Positions 47,423 through 57,790 of a stretch of DNA of 64,000 nucleotides are shown one piece after another; position 1 is the first letter of the stretch, and each line of letters begins with the position of its first letter. The notes below the pieces were generated by a model. It had not been told where the DNA came from. It ran no database searches and was given only the letters and a program-made list of their open reading frames with translations. A program made the translations under genes and the position numbers. The stretch comes from Rotaria sp. Silwood1 (taxonomy: Eukaryota; Rotifera; Eurotatoria; Philodinida; Philodinidae): the NCBI GenBank assembly GCA_905250075.1, contig CAJNOP010000064.1, forward strand, positions 641,453 through 705,452. The letters run 5' to 3'.

Positions 47423-49419
47423 AAAGAAAAAAAAAAAAAAAAACAATAAAACTTCTTTCTTTCTTTTTTTTTTCTTTTGTGTTACTATTTGAAAAGTAAA
47501 ATGACATATTGAACAGTAATGTTCAAGAAATCAAAAATAGGTTTTTTCTTATTATGTATTTAATGTTATTTTGAAATATTTATTTTTTCTCTATAAATTG
47601 TGCATGACAGTTAAACATATAGATTAAAAATAATTAATTCTTTTAATTATTAGGACTATTGAATATCCAAGAAAAACTATGGAAAAATATCTATTTGCTT
47701 AGTTTTTGAATACAATCTCATGAAATAATACTCTAGATAAACAAGTCATTTTATTAATAGTAAAATTTCATCATAAGAAAATCTACTTATAGAATGAAGA
47801 TTAAGGCTTTTAATAATATCTTAGCAGAAAAAAAAAAATTTCTTATCAAAATTCTCTCAAGGATTTACTTAGTATCATTGAAACCAGATTATTTATTTTA
47901 TAAATATATTGATTAATAATATATATTGAAATTTGAAATTCTTTATGAATTTTATATGATGTCAAGAATTAGTAATATGAACCAGAAAAAATATCTTTAG
48001 ATATGTAGATAAAATACAATATAAAACGATAATTGAATTTCATATATTCATGATTTTCTATTTCATTATCAATACTATAAAAAAAAACAACAATTGGTTC
48101 GTTATACTTCTATTGGTATTAATATTAGTATTGCATAGAACCATTGCTGTCATTCTTAAAATGCTGTTCATTATATACAAGATATGAATAATAAAGTAGT
48201 CGATTGTTATCGAAATATTGATCTCAACGGTGATGATCTTCTTGTAGCATCTGATATATCTAATCGTTAAGCTTATGTTGAATTAATTAATTTAAAAACT
48301 AATAGATTTTATGTAAGCTGTACACTTCATGCTGCATCTTCAATAGTTATTGGTATTTCTTCATATGCAAAATATTTCTAAATATGAATATCAAAAAATT
48401 TTTTTTTTGTTTTTACAAATAAATAAAATCGAAAGATTTATCATTCTGAAGTTGTTTTTCATTAATGAATACTTATTAAAAAATAACTGACAGACAGTTA
48501 CTTAAACACATATCAATTTAGAGATTAGTGTCATGCATGATTACAACTTTTCAACAACTCAATCCGGATAGTTAATGTATCCGGTACTCGACCAGAACTA
48601 ATTGACATCCGACAGATACTGTCATAGTGACCATATAGTTTTCAAACTTTTCTTTATTAAAAAAAAAATGTTATTTAGTTTTTTTTTTCCATAAATAGTA
48701 ATAAAAAGAAGAGGAAATCATGTCAAGTTTTACAAAAATAAAAAAAACAAGTAATCCAGGGGTCGTTTGACGTCTTATTGCTGATAATGCTGAATCGGAA
48801 TACACTGTTAATGTTAAACATTGTAATTATGAATATATTCATGAATACTTTTTTCATCAAGATAATATATATTCACCTTTTACTTTCCTCGTTATATATT
48901 CAATTAACTGGTCATATAGTTCATCGTCATCTGTAGATGAGTTTCTATTCTTTTAGTAAAATAATATCACTTTTCATTTCTGTGACTTGTTTTCAAGTGT
49001 AATGAATTGTTCCGGTTTTCACACTTGTGCTCTTATATAAATTAGCAAGTTGAAAAAGTAAAAAGATTTTGAAACATCAAGGTCTCGAGTATGAGATCAG
49101 AATTAGAACTCGATGAATTTACACTCGAACCTATATTTTAAGTTCGATCGAGCATCTAGTTTGATTGTAGAACATTACTATGTGTCAATGATTATAAACC
49201 ATTGAATGATTGTTGTCGTTACACATCCTTCTGTCAATCTTCAACAAATTACGAATATGATAGATAACATTAATTTATTTGATTATAATAAAAGCAATTA
49301 ACGAATTAGAAAACAATAAAAATTTATATTGAATAAATATCAAAATTTGATTAAGATGTGGAAAAAAAAACTTAATATATAATAAACTGTAATAATTATG
49401 ATTTAATTTTTTTTTTCTA
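47423..49419. other. Intergenic, 2 kb
   Basis: AT-rich. A short stretch at about 48180-48380 reads like a decayed coding piece (IDLNGDDLLVASDISNR, stop, then AYVELINLKTNRFYV) and another at 48720-48960 (SSFTKIKKTSNPGVV). Both have stops and no identity I can name. The left edge contains the GPCR 3' UTR. Confidence 0.4.
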
Positions 49420-51125
49420 TTATTTGACATTACTCTTTAATGGCAGATCAATATTCATTTCTTGACATACTTCTTCAATACATTTAGCTAATGTTTCCAT
49501 ATCATTCTCAAATAATCGACCAATATTACCAATACGAAAACAATCTGTTTCAGTTGTTTTTCCAGGATAAATTAATTGATCTAAATTAAAGAGTATACGT
49601 TGTTGTTTTTTTTTTATGTTTAATTCTATTTCATATATTATAGATTCTCATACGTTTATTGCTAAGTTTATTATAAAATGTTTGAAATTGAAATGGTGCC
49701 GGTGGATAATAATACGATGTAATAATATATGTTTGATACTCAGCTTTAATTAATTCAACAAAACCAAGCGCATGCATTTTTTCTCGAATAACTTTATTAT
49801 TAGCTTGATATCTAAGAATAATTAATAAGAAGAAAAAACAAAACAAAAAGTAGAACATCATTTAACCTATAATATAAATTTTACCGTTTAGCTCGACCTT
49901 CTACACCTCCTTCTTGTTCTAATTCATCTAATGCACGTTTAAATGCAAGAATAGCATGTGTTGGTGCTAGATAAATATATATATATTGATACAAAAACAA
50001 AAACAATTTTCTAAATTCTTTCACATACGTGTAAAACGAAATTGTTTACTCTGTTCCATATAAGTGTATTGATCATATAAGTCAAGTACTAAACTACGTG
50101 CTTGACCTGAATAGAAATTATTTTATAGTACATTACATAAATAATAATAATAAAAACAAAGAATGTCCTATATTAACCTTGGCATGTAAGTAAATGTTTT
50201 CGTTTGCAAATAACAAAAGCAAAACCAGGTATACCTTCAATACATTTATTAGCTGAACTAATTATATATGTAATATGACCATTACGAAGACTAACAGGAA
50301 TTGCACCAAAACCACTCATCGAATCAACAATATATACTGTTGAACCTAAATAAAATCATTTAAATGATTATATAGAAAACTAATAGACAAAAAGAAAAAA
50401 AAAAAAAAACTATTATACCTTTTGTTGTACCATGATCATATACTAATTGTCCAATATCTTCAATTGGATTTAAAATTCCTGAACTTGTTTCACAATGAAT
50501 AATAGCAACATGTGTATATGTATTTGATTTAAGTTTATTAGCAACTTGATCAATTTGAACACGTTCTGTTTCATGAAATGAAAGAACATCATGAGGAATA
50601 TTTAATATTCGACATATTTTTATCATTCGTTGACCATATGCACCATTTTCAATGATTAAAACCTTGAAAGAAAAAAAAAAAAAAATTTTATCGAAATTTT
50701 CAAATGAATTACACATATAAAAAGAATATGCTTATACTTTAGCACCTTGTTGTGGTACAGATGTTGAAAATGTTGCTTCAACAGCATATGTACCACTTCC
50801 TTGAAGGAGTACAGCTATATATTCATCAGGTGATGCATCTATAAAAACAAAAAGAAAACATAAGAAAATATTTTTATTATTTCGATAAACTCGAATCAAC
50901 CTGCTAATTTAATTAAATTTTCACGAATATATGCAATTATATTCAAAAAAACAGTATCACGTGAACCTAAATCATGAAGCATAGATTGTTTAACTGTTAA
51001 ACTGGTTGTTAAAGGACCAGGTGTAAATAATTTTGAATCATTCTCTATGTAGAACAAAAAAAAATACGATCATTTGTTTTGAATTTTTTTTTTCGTTCAA
51101 ATAAAAATTTACCTTTGATATCCAT
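49420..51125 (-). CDS. 2-aminoethylphosphonate-pyruvate transaminase (PhnW-like)
   Basis: About nine short exons, starting at 51125 (MDIK-ENDSK) and ending at 49420 (LPLKSNVK). The protein follows the PhnW family closely: [10 protein letters not shown] and GSRDTVF near the N-terminus, [44 protein letters not shown] with the PLP-binding Asp (about residue 175), and [15 protein letters not shown] with the PLP lysine (about residue 201). A conserved C-terminal block ([18 protein letters not shown]) completes the fold. The enzyme moves the amino group of aminoethylphosphonate to pyruvate, giving phosphonoacetaldehyde and alanine, or works in reverse for phosphonolipid synthesis. Introns are 50-80 bp and many run to poly-pyrimidine AG, so the gene is fully adapted to the host. 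Alanine-glyoxylate transaminase is the main alternative, but the ANKCIEG and TPGPLTTS wording favours PhnW. Confidence 0.85.
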
Positions 51126-51267
51126 GCTTCTAGATTTAATGCTAAAGAAATAATTCTATGTTTATCTTTTTTGTTTGGTAACTGAGGTGATTCTTCTAGC
51201 CAATAGAATGTTACATATACAAATCAAATAAACAACAACAATAGGTTTATTTTCTTATTTGTTTAAG
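51126..51267. promoter_or_regulatory. Divergent promoter region, 142 bp
   Basis: Short gap between the start codons of the minus-strand PhnW-like gene and the plus-strand zinc-finger gene. It must hold promoters for both. It contains GCCAATAGAATG near 51200 (a CCAAT box). No TATA box is convincing. Confidence 0.45.
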
Positions 51268-51996
51268 ATGTCGAAGACAATGATTGATTTAAATGAAAAT
51301 CAATCATTATTTTTACCATATTATAAAAATCTTTTACCAAAATCAATAAATAATGAAATAAATATATCAAAAAAAAATTTAAAACATTCATCATCATCAT
51401 CATATAGACAACGTCTTGAACGTATTAAAACAAATTGTCAATTAATACGACAACGTCGTCGTCGATATTTATTTCCAATATTACCTATTGAACTTCGACC
51501 TAGTTTATTTCAACAACGTCACTATCAAACAGGTTCATTAGAATTATTAAATGTTAATAATAATCATTGGCAATCAACAAATTTTTTACGTTTATCTGAT
51601 GAATATTTATATAAATGTAAATATGCTATATATTCATCAACAAATAGATTTTTTAAACAAAATGAATTTTATCGATTTTTAAGAAATATTTTTTCTTATT
51701 CATCTTCTACAAAAGAACATCATCATAATGATTTATATGTATGTCAATTATGTAATTATAAATTTAGTACAAATGAAATGTTTGATTTACATTTAAATCG
51801 TCGAAGTGTATCAATACAATATCGATGTTTAACATGTCAATCATGGATTAAAACAATGAATCCATGTCAAGCATATTATCATTTATTATTACATAATAAT
51901 ATTACAAAAGAAAAACGTATAGGACAATTGAATATTAATTATGATTGTGAAAGTTGTTTAGTAAGTCATCAATATAAAAATGTATCATTTTTATGA
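51268..51996 (+). CDS. C2H2-like zinc-finger protein, family unknown
   Basis: Single exon, 242 aa from the ATG at 51268 (a TTG three codons upstream is not needed). The first half is basic and Ser/Arg-rich (RQRLERIKTNCQLIRQRRRR, a possible nuclear signal). The C-terminal third has a cysteine/histidine pattern: YVCQLCNYKFSTNEMFDLH (classic C-x2-C-x12-H), YRCLTCQSWIK with YYHLLLH, and a final CESC pair. It may be a degenerate double zinc finger for nucleic-acid binding. I do not recognise an orthologue. Confidence 0.55.
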   Translation: MSKTMIDLNENQSLFLPYYKNLLPKSINNEINISKKNLKHSSSSSYRQRLERIKTNCQLIRQRRRRYLFPILPIELRPSLFQQRHYQTGSLELLNVNNNHWQSTNFLRLSDEYLYKCKYAIYSSTNRFFKQNEFYRFLRNIFSYSSSTKEHHHNDLYVCQLCNYKFSTNEMFDLHLNRRSVSIQYRCLTCQSWIKTMNPCQAYYHLLLHNNITKEKRIGQLNINYDCESCLVSHQYKNVSFL

Positions 51997-53604
51997 TTGA
52001 AGAGAATATATATGTTTTTCTTAAAAATTGAATTTTATCTTCTAAGGAAATGAACAGAGATACCCCGAGATCGTCAAGATTGATGAAGAAGCATCAATGA
52101 TTCAGGAATTGTGTTCGGCAGCACTCACGTTCAAAGGTTGAGCCTGTTGAGTTAGTTTTGTATCGGGCATTACTCATAAAACGAATTAGACGACTTCTTC
52201 TAAAGTTAATCGGATTCGGAATGATTTCTCAAGATCAGGAGTCACTAACACATCTCCTAGAAATGAAGATATATAGTACTGTTTTATATGCGACATAGAA
52301 ATGTTCATCGCAACACTGCTACTACCATAATGATGGGAGCAGTTGTTTTCTGAAGAATATTGTAAAAACGCATAAATTTCAATGTCCACAAATGTAACAA
52401 CCTGAGACTCGATGAATCTCATGGATTAATGGCAGCAGTTCTGGTGCAATTACAGTCACAGCAGTAAAATTCGAAATACTTTCTTTTGAATACCATCGCA
52501 GAGTACAAGCTTTTCTATTCAATTGTTGTGGCAATTTTTCAGCTATAAAACTTTCGAAAGGATCTCATCTTATGGCAAAATTTCATTACGATAGCCATGA
52601 TACTCATTTCAAACAGAGTTTATCATTTGTCGAGTGAACTTTAGAGATAATATGATGAAAATTTTACGATGAATGAATAGGCATTGTAAGACAGTTCGAC
52701 GAAGTGATCATTCATAGTTATCAATTTTTTATAGAATAATTAAGATAAAACGATATTTTCAAATCAACAAAAGTTATACTTTAAAAATTTCAAAATGAAA
52801 GTGATATCCCTAATTTGAATGAATCTAGAAGAAGACAATGGCAAAATAACTCGTACTAATAAACAATTTTTGCTGTGTCGTCTATAATAAAAGTTTATAA
52901 CATTACTGAGGTCACTTTAGAGTCTGTGACAAATATAGACGGCTCAGACTCATCAACATAATCAGATTGGATGTAAAGCGAGCGACTCAATTCCATCAGT
53001 TTTAATATGTGATAAAAAAATTCTCCTATTTTGATACAACACTCACAAAAAAAAATGGCGATAGTTTCTTCATAGTTATTCCATAGATGAACGATCCGAT
53101 CATCAATCGACTGCCGATAAACAGTCGGTTCTTATAAACACTATAATATATCAGTGATAGGATGACACAAGTAATGCATATTAAACCGAACCGACTACCT
53201 TCAGTTTCTGTGAGATTTGAATGACATAGTTTTTCTTTATCTGAAATTTATTAATTCGCAGCTTTTTTTCTATTTCTTGAATATTGTATTAAATTATTCT
53301 TTTTTTTCTATGTTTTTTTAGACTAATATTGACGATATTTTTTCAAATTATTTGGATTGTTTTTCTACTGATTGATTTTGTTATCGAAACGTCGAATATA
53401 ATCTCTTTTCAAATAATTTTTAATCTTGTGAAAGTTTTTTAAACGGTTTTTTTTTGTATGATAATAAGATGACTTTTTAACTGATTATAACAGTGAATTA
53501 GGTACATAATAAAATATTTCTTATATTTACAATTAATTTGATTTTTTTTTTGTTGTATACAGAACATTGTTAACAAGCTATAGAAGTGAACTGTTCAAAT
53601 CTAT
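51997..53604. other. Intergenic, 1.6 kb
   Basis: I see no gene. The middle part (52030-52700) is less AT-rich than its surroundings, which may mean an old insertion, but no terminal repeats were found. Confidence 0.4.
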
Positions 53605-54057
53605 TTAGATTTTCCTTCGTTTTTGTTTTTGATAATCAACTTCTAAACGATGTTCAATTTCTTTAGCTTTTAAAAAGGCTGATTTCATTGATTGACGATG
53701 TTGTTCAAGAATAAAATGTCGAATTCGATTTTGTTCACATATATCACATAAATAAATCAATTGTTTAGTATTAGTTAATGTATACCACCAATTTTCAGTT
53801 GAATCTATTTGACAATTTGAACATATATTTGGTATTTGTTCATAATATTCTATTGAATTATTATGAATTAAATAATTTATAACACAATCAAGACCTTGTT
53901 TTTCAATAAAATCTATATCACGTGAATTTGGTATAAAATTATTAAATGAATTTAAAACATGATATGATGGTGATAATGTTAATAATTTACTTTTGAGTTT
54001 TTGTCGTAATTCAATACGTTTTTCTATTAATTCATCATCATCCTCTTCTTCAATCAT
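53605..54057 (-). CDS. p66/GATAD2-like NuRD subunit, short form
   Basis: Single-exon 150 aa protein. The N-terminal acidic/basic helix (ELIEKRIELRQKLKSKLL) is where p66 proteins carry the MBD2-binding coiled coil. A GATA-type zinc finger follows: Cys79-x2-Cys82, ENWWYTL, Cys104-x2-Cys107. It is followed by an Arg/Lys helix (QHRQSMKSAFLKAKEIEHRLEVDY) that matches the p66 wording after the finger. p66 joins MBD2/3 to the Mi-2 remodeller within NuRD, so this would be a co-repressor component. It is much shorter than animal p66 proteins (about 600 aa), so it is either a compact version or a derived paralog. In-frame ATG at 54057; no upstream exon found. Confidence 0.65.
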   Translation of the reverse strand: MIEEEDDDELIEKRIELRQKLKSKLLTLSPSYHVLNSFNNFIPNSRDIDFIEKQGLDCVINYLIHNNSIEYYEQIPNICSNCQIDSTENWWYTLTNTKQLIYLCDICEQNRIRHFILEQHRQSMKSAFLKAKEIEHRLEVDYQKQKRRKI

Positions 54058-54072
54058 TATTTCAAGTATTGT

Positions 54073-54275
54073 ATTGACAAGGATTTTTTATTTTTGTCAA
54101 TAAGGTAACCAAAGAATTGAACAGAGATATAAATGGCGCCAACAAATTTTCAATCAAGAAAATACAATAACATATTGACAAAGGTTTTTTTTTGTCAATA
54201 AGATAACTGAAGAATTGAACAGTGATATAAATGGTATCAACAAATTTTACAACAACAGTGTATAATAGAAAATTT
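54073..54275. repeat. Tandem duplication of about 101 bp in a divergent promoter region
   Basis: Copy one starts ATTGACAAGG at 54073 and copy two ATTGACAAAG at 54174. Both continue with AGAATTGAACAG and GATATAAATGG blocks. Each copy starts with a small inverted repeat TTGACAA...TTGTCAA. It lies between the p66-like gene and the coiled-coil gene. Confidence 0.65.
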
Positions 54276-54430
54276 CTATGTATATATTTTTTTTTTGGGC
54301 AATCAAATCAAAAGAAAAGAGAAAAAAACAAGAAATTCATATTGAGTTTCCTACGGTGTATTAAATGATTAGTGTAAAGTTTTAGTAAAATGAAAGAGAA
54401 AACAAAAAATATTTTTTACTTTTCAAATCA

Positions 54431-54919
54431 ATGGAATTCGCACGACAAAAAGCTGTAATAAAATATGAAATAAAACAAAACATATGATTTATTTTTATTC
54501 TAGTTTAGGATGCTAATGGTGAATTTATTCAGCAACGATATACAGAATTAAGTGATGCTATTCGTGCTAGAAATAAAGTTGAAGATCGTCTTCTTAATGT
54601 TCGTTTAAAATTTTATGAACGTGAAAAGAAAGTACGTTTAAATATAATACATAGCGAACAACGTCAATTAGAACGTATACGTACAACATTGTATAAAGAA
54701 ACAGAGAAAATTCAAGTTGAAAAACAAACTATTATATTACCATCATGGATGCTTTATAGACCAAAATTAGAAAATCAAATATTTCAATTAACAACACCTG
54801 AAATTCTTGTCAACGATTGGAAATGGAATTCTACTATAGTTCAATCAGATACAGTTCGATCAAATATAACTAATAATATAGTTACGACAATCGATAATAC
54901 GCGTTGTCATACGGCTTGA
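54431..54919 (+). CDS. Small coiled-coil protein
   Basis: Two exons, 54431-54454 (MEFARQKA) and 54509-54919, with a 54 bp GT-AG intron; 144 aa. Residues about 8-95 are strongly helical and charged with heptad-like spacing (RYTELSDAIRARNKVEDRLL, KFYEREKKVRLNIIHSEQRQ), followed by a Trp-containing, less ordered tail. I do not recognise the family. Cytoskeletal or ciliary coiled-coil proteins of this size are common, but no function is claimed. Confidence 0.6.
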
Positions 54920-55127
54920 TAAAAAAAAGTGATCGATTCAATGGAATATTAATGAGAGAAAATCTTCTTTTTTTTTCAGTAAAACATATACTATTAAACT
55001 AATATTGAAGAATATTTGTTGAATTATTAAAATATCAACAAAAAAAAATTTGTATTATTTACTCAATGATTTGATTAAAAAATAAATAAAGTTTTTATTT
55101 TTTGTTTTTTTCTCGATTATCTTTGTT

Positions 55128-56862
55128 TCAATTATTTTTAGTTAAACTTATTGCTAATTGTTCTAAATAATTTAATTTTGTTTCAAATTGATTTGTTATT
55201 TGTTCAACTTTTTCAATTCGTGAACTTAAACTTAATTGATGTTTTTGTTCATCGGAAAGATATGATGCTAATTTTTTTGTACCTAATGCTAAATCTAAAC
55301 GACGTTGAATATCATTTAACATAATTGATAAACGATTATTCACTTGAGTATTTTCACTAACAACATCTTTTAAATTAATTGGATTTTTTGCTTGTTGAAA
55401 TTTTTTACATGAAGATGAATACTTAAGTACACGAATTATTTTTATTGCTGTTATATAACGTTTTGGTAAATCGCCAATACTTGTTATAGATTTTCTTCGA
55501 ATATTATTCAGTTTCGGTGTTGTTTGTGTACGATTAGATGGAGATGATTTGATTTCACAGGCATTATTAGATGAAGATCTAATTAGTGCTGGTTTTAATC
55601 TTAGATCTTGAGTTAATGATGTTACAGGTACATTAACACGTCGTTGCATTAATGTATAAATTTTCCATGTTGCTACAAAACGATCACCATGATAAACACA
55701 TCGAAGTCGCCACCAATTACGAATAACACTTGCAGCAGCAGGTATAAGACGATTAAATGCTTCGTCACGTTTTTGTTCTTGTACTTGTATAGCAAGACCC
55801 TTTAAATAGATATATATATATATATGTAAAAAGCATGATAGAATGAAAAAAAAGCAACGAATCAATTACACTTCCGATAATGCCAACTGGTAAACACCAA
55901 AATGCAACACCAAGATAACAAATTGTTGTTGTTACAATTTTACCAATAAAAGTTTTAGGAGAAATATCACCAAAACCAATAGTTGTCATCTAAATTGTTT
56001 ATATATATATATTAGAAATAACCATAAATATTTTCATTATAAAAAATATTACTGTTATAATTGAAAACCATATTGAATCAGCCATAGATTTATATAAACT
56101 TGTATTTAACTTTGGATCTGTTGGTGTTTCAGCAATAAAAACAAGATAAGCACCTGTAATAAGAAACATAAAACCAATAACTATTGTAACTGTAAGTTCT
56201 TGGTGATGTTTTAAAATAATTCCTTTTAAAATTTTCCATGATGTTAATTGTCGATCAACACGTAGAAATCGAATCATTTGTAATAATGGTAAAAATTTTA
56301 ATATTATTTCTGGAAATTCTCCAGTTGTTATACCTGTTGCTATAGAAAATGCAAAACCAAGAAGTGTTAATATATCAAGTACAATTACAGAACGAGTCAT
56401 AAACATTAAACGACCAAACCATGTACGATATTTTGCACGACAACCAGCTGACCATATACGTAATATAAATTCATAAGTAAAAAATATACATAAACCTAAT
56501 TCACCATAATATAATGGTTTATTTAATATGGATCGCCATTTACTAATAGTTGATATTGAACCAAATACCAATGAAATTAATGTTAAACAAAAAACAAATA
56601 AATGATAAATAAGTGTACGTCTACCTTGTTGTCTTTCAAGAACATGATATACATCAGTTTTATGAATATAGAGTACTGAATAACATCGTGATAATCGATG
56701 ATCATCATCTTCATCATTTGAATATAATGTTGCTGAATAAATTGAAACTGCTGATGGACGTGTAAGAGATGAAAAATTACTTTTACGTTGAATACTCATA
56801 TCTTGATCTATGATTGTCGTTTTTCTTTTTTTTTGTATTGGCATAGAATGATTGATCTTCAT
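55128..56862 (-). CDS. KCNQ-type (Kv7) voltage-gated potassium channel
   Basis: Exons 56862-56053, 55989-55870, 55799-55128 (1602 nt, 533 aa). Six membrane segments. The S4 region reads LLQMIRFLRVDRQLTSWKIL, matching the KCNQ wording (…LRMIRMDRRGGTWKLL) but with few arginines. The pore has TTIGFGDISPKT, a GFG filter at residues 275-277 instead of GYG. S6 has FWCLPVGIIGSGLAIQVQEQ, like the KCNQ S6 with PAG replaced by PVG. After S6 come the KCNQ-type calmodulin-binding helix (FNRLIPAAASVIRNWWR, then ATWKIYTL) and a C-terminal coiled coil ending LAISLTKNN, used for tetramer assembly. The channel would carry slow M-type potassium current in excitable cells. All frames are open. Confidence 0.88.
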
Positions 56863-57790
56863 ATTGTTTTTTGACCTTTATTTGTGACTGAATCAAAATC
56901 ATAGACGTTCTTTTTTTTTTGTTTCTTCATATAGAAGAAAAAAGGGGAACAAACAAAACCGTATTTTTTCTCGAAGTATATATATATATACATTAAAGAA
57001 TTTTATTTCATCGTTTTTTATTTTGTATTTGTATGTAACACGCAATTCGAGACTTTTTATGGTAACATAATTGACTCAACTTGATTTTTATATTTAATCC
57101 GTTAATTAGGAAATGACATTCATAAATAAAATAAAAAAAAAGAACAAATGAAACTAATAAAAACCATAGGTTATCTCATCATAAAAAAAATACGAATCGA
57201 AATATTAACAAAATGATTTGGAAAGACATAACATAAATTACCTTAATAGTATTATTTATTTAGAAAGAATTCATAAATCATCTGATATATTTCTATTTAA
57301 AAAAGAAGCTTTTTCTTAAAAATTCCATGATAAATTCATATCATTTTCCAATACACATAATTCAATAATCAAACAGAATCTTCAGTTTCATCAATTAAAC
57401 CGATGCGATGTGTGCGCAAGTTTCTCTTCGATTCAATATGTAATTAGAACATTGAATCATAATGAAATAAAACTCATACATCAATTGCGTGTCCAGACTT
57501 TATTTAAAATTGAAACCTAAACTTGAGAAGCAAACATTTTTTTATAAAAACCTGAATAACTCATATTCATATGCCAATGAGTGACATCTGTTTGTAAGTA
57601 ATTGTTACATAAGCATTTTGGAGACTGTTGTCAAGTAACTGATCATCGTGTGTAACTTATTATGGTTGAAACCGAATCGAAAAAAAAAGAGAAAAAAAAA
57701 TACGAATACTTGTAAATGCTTAGATTAATAATTTTATTATCTATCTAGAAAAACAATAAAAAATAACAAAATTCGTTGCAACAAAAAAAA
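56863..57790. other. Divergent upstream region of KCNQ and MAPK15 genes
   Basis: 928 bp of AT-rich DNA between two start codons facing away from each other. It must hold both promoters. I recognise no repeats or motifs beyond poly-A/T runs and a short TA run near 56983. Confidence 0.4.
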
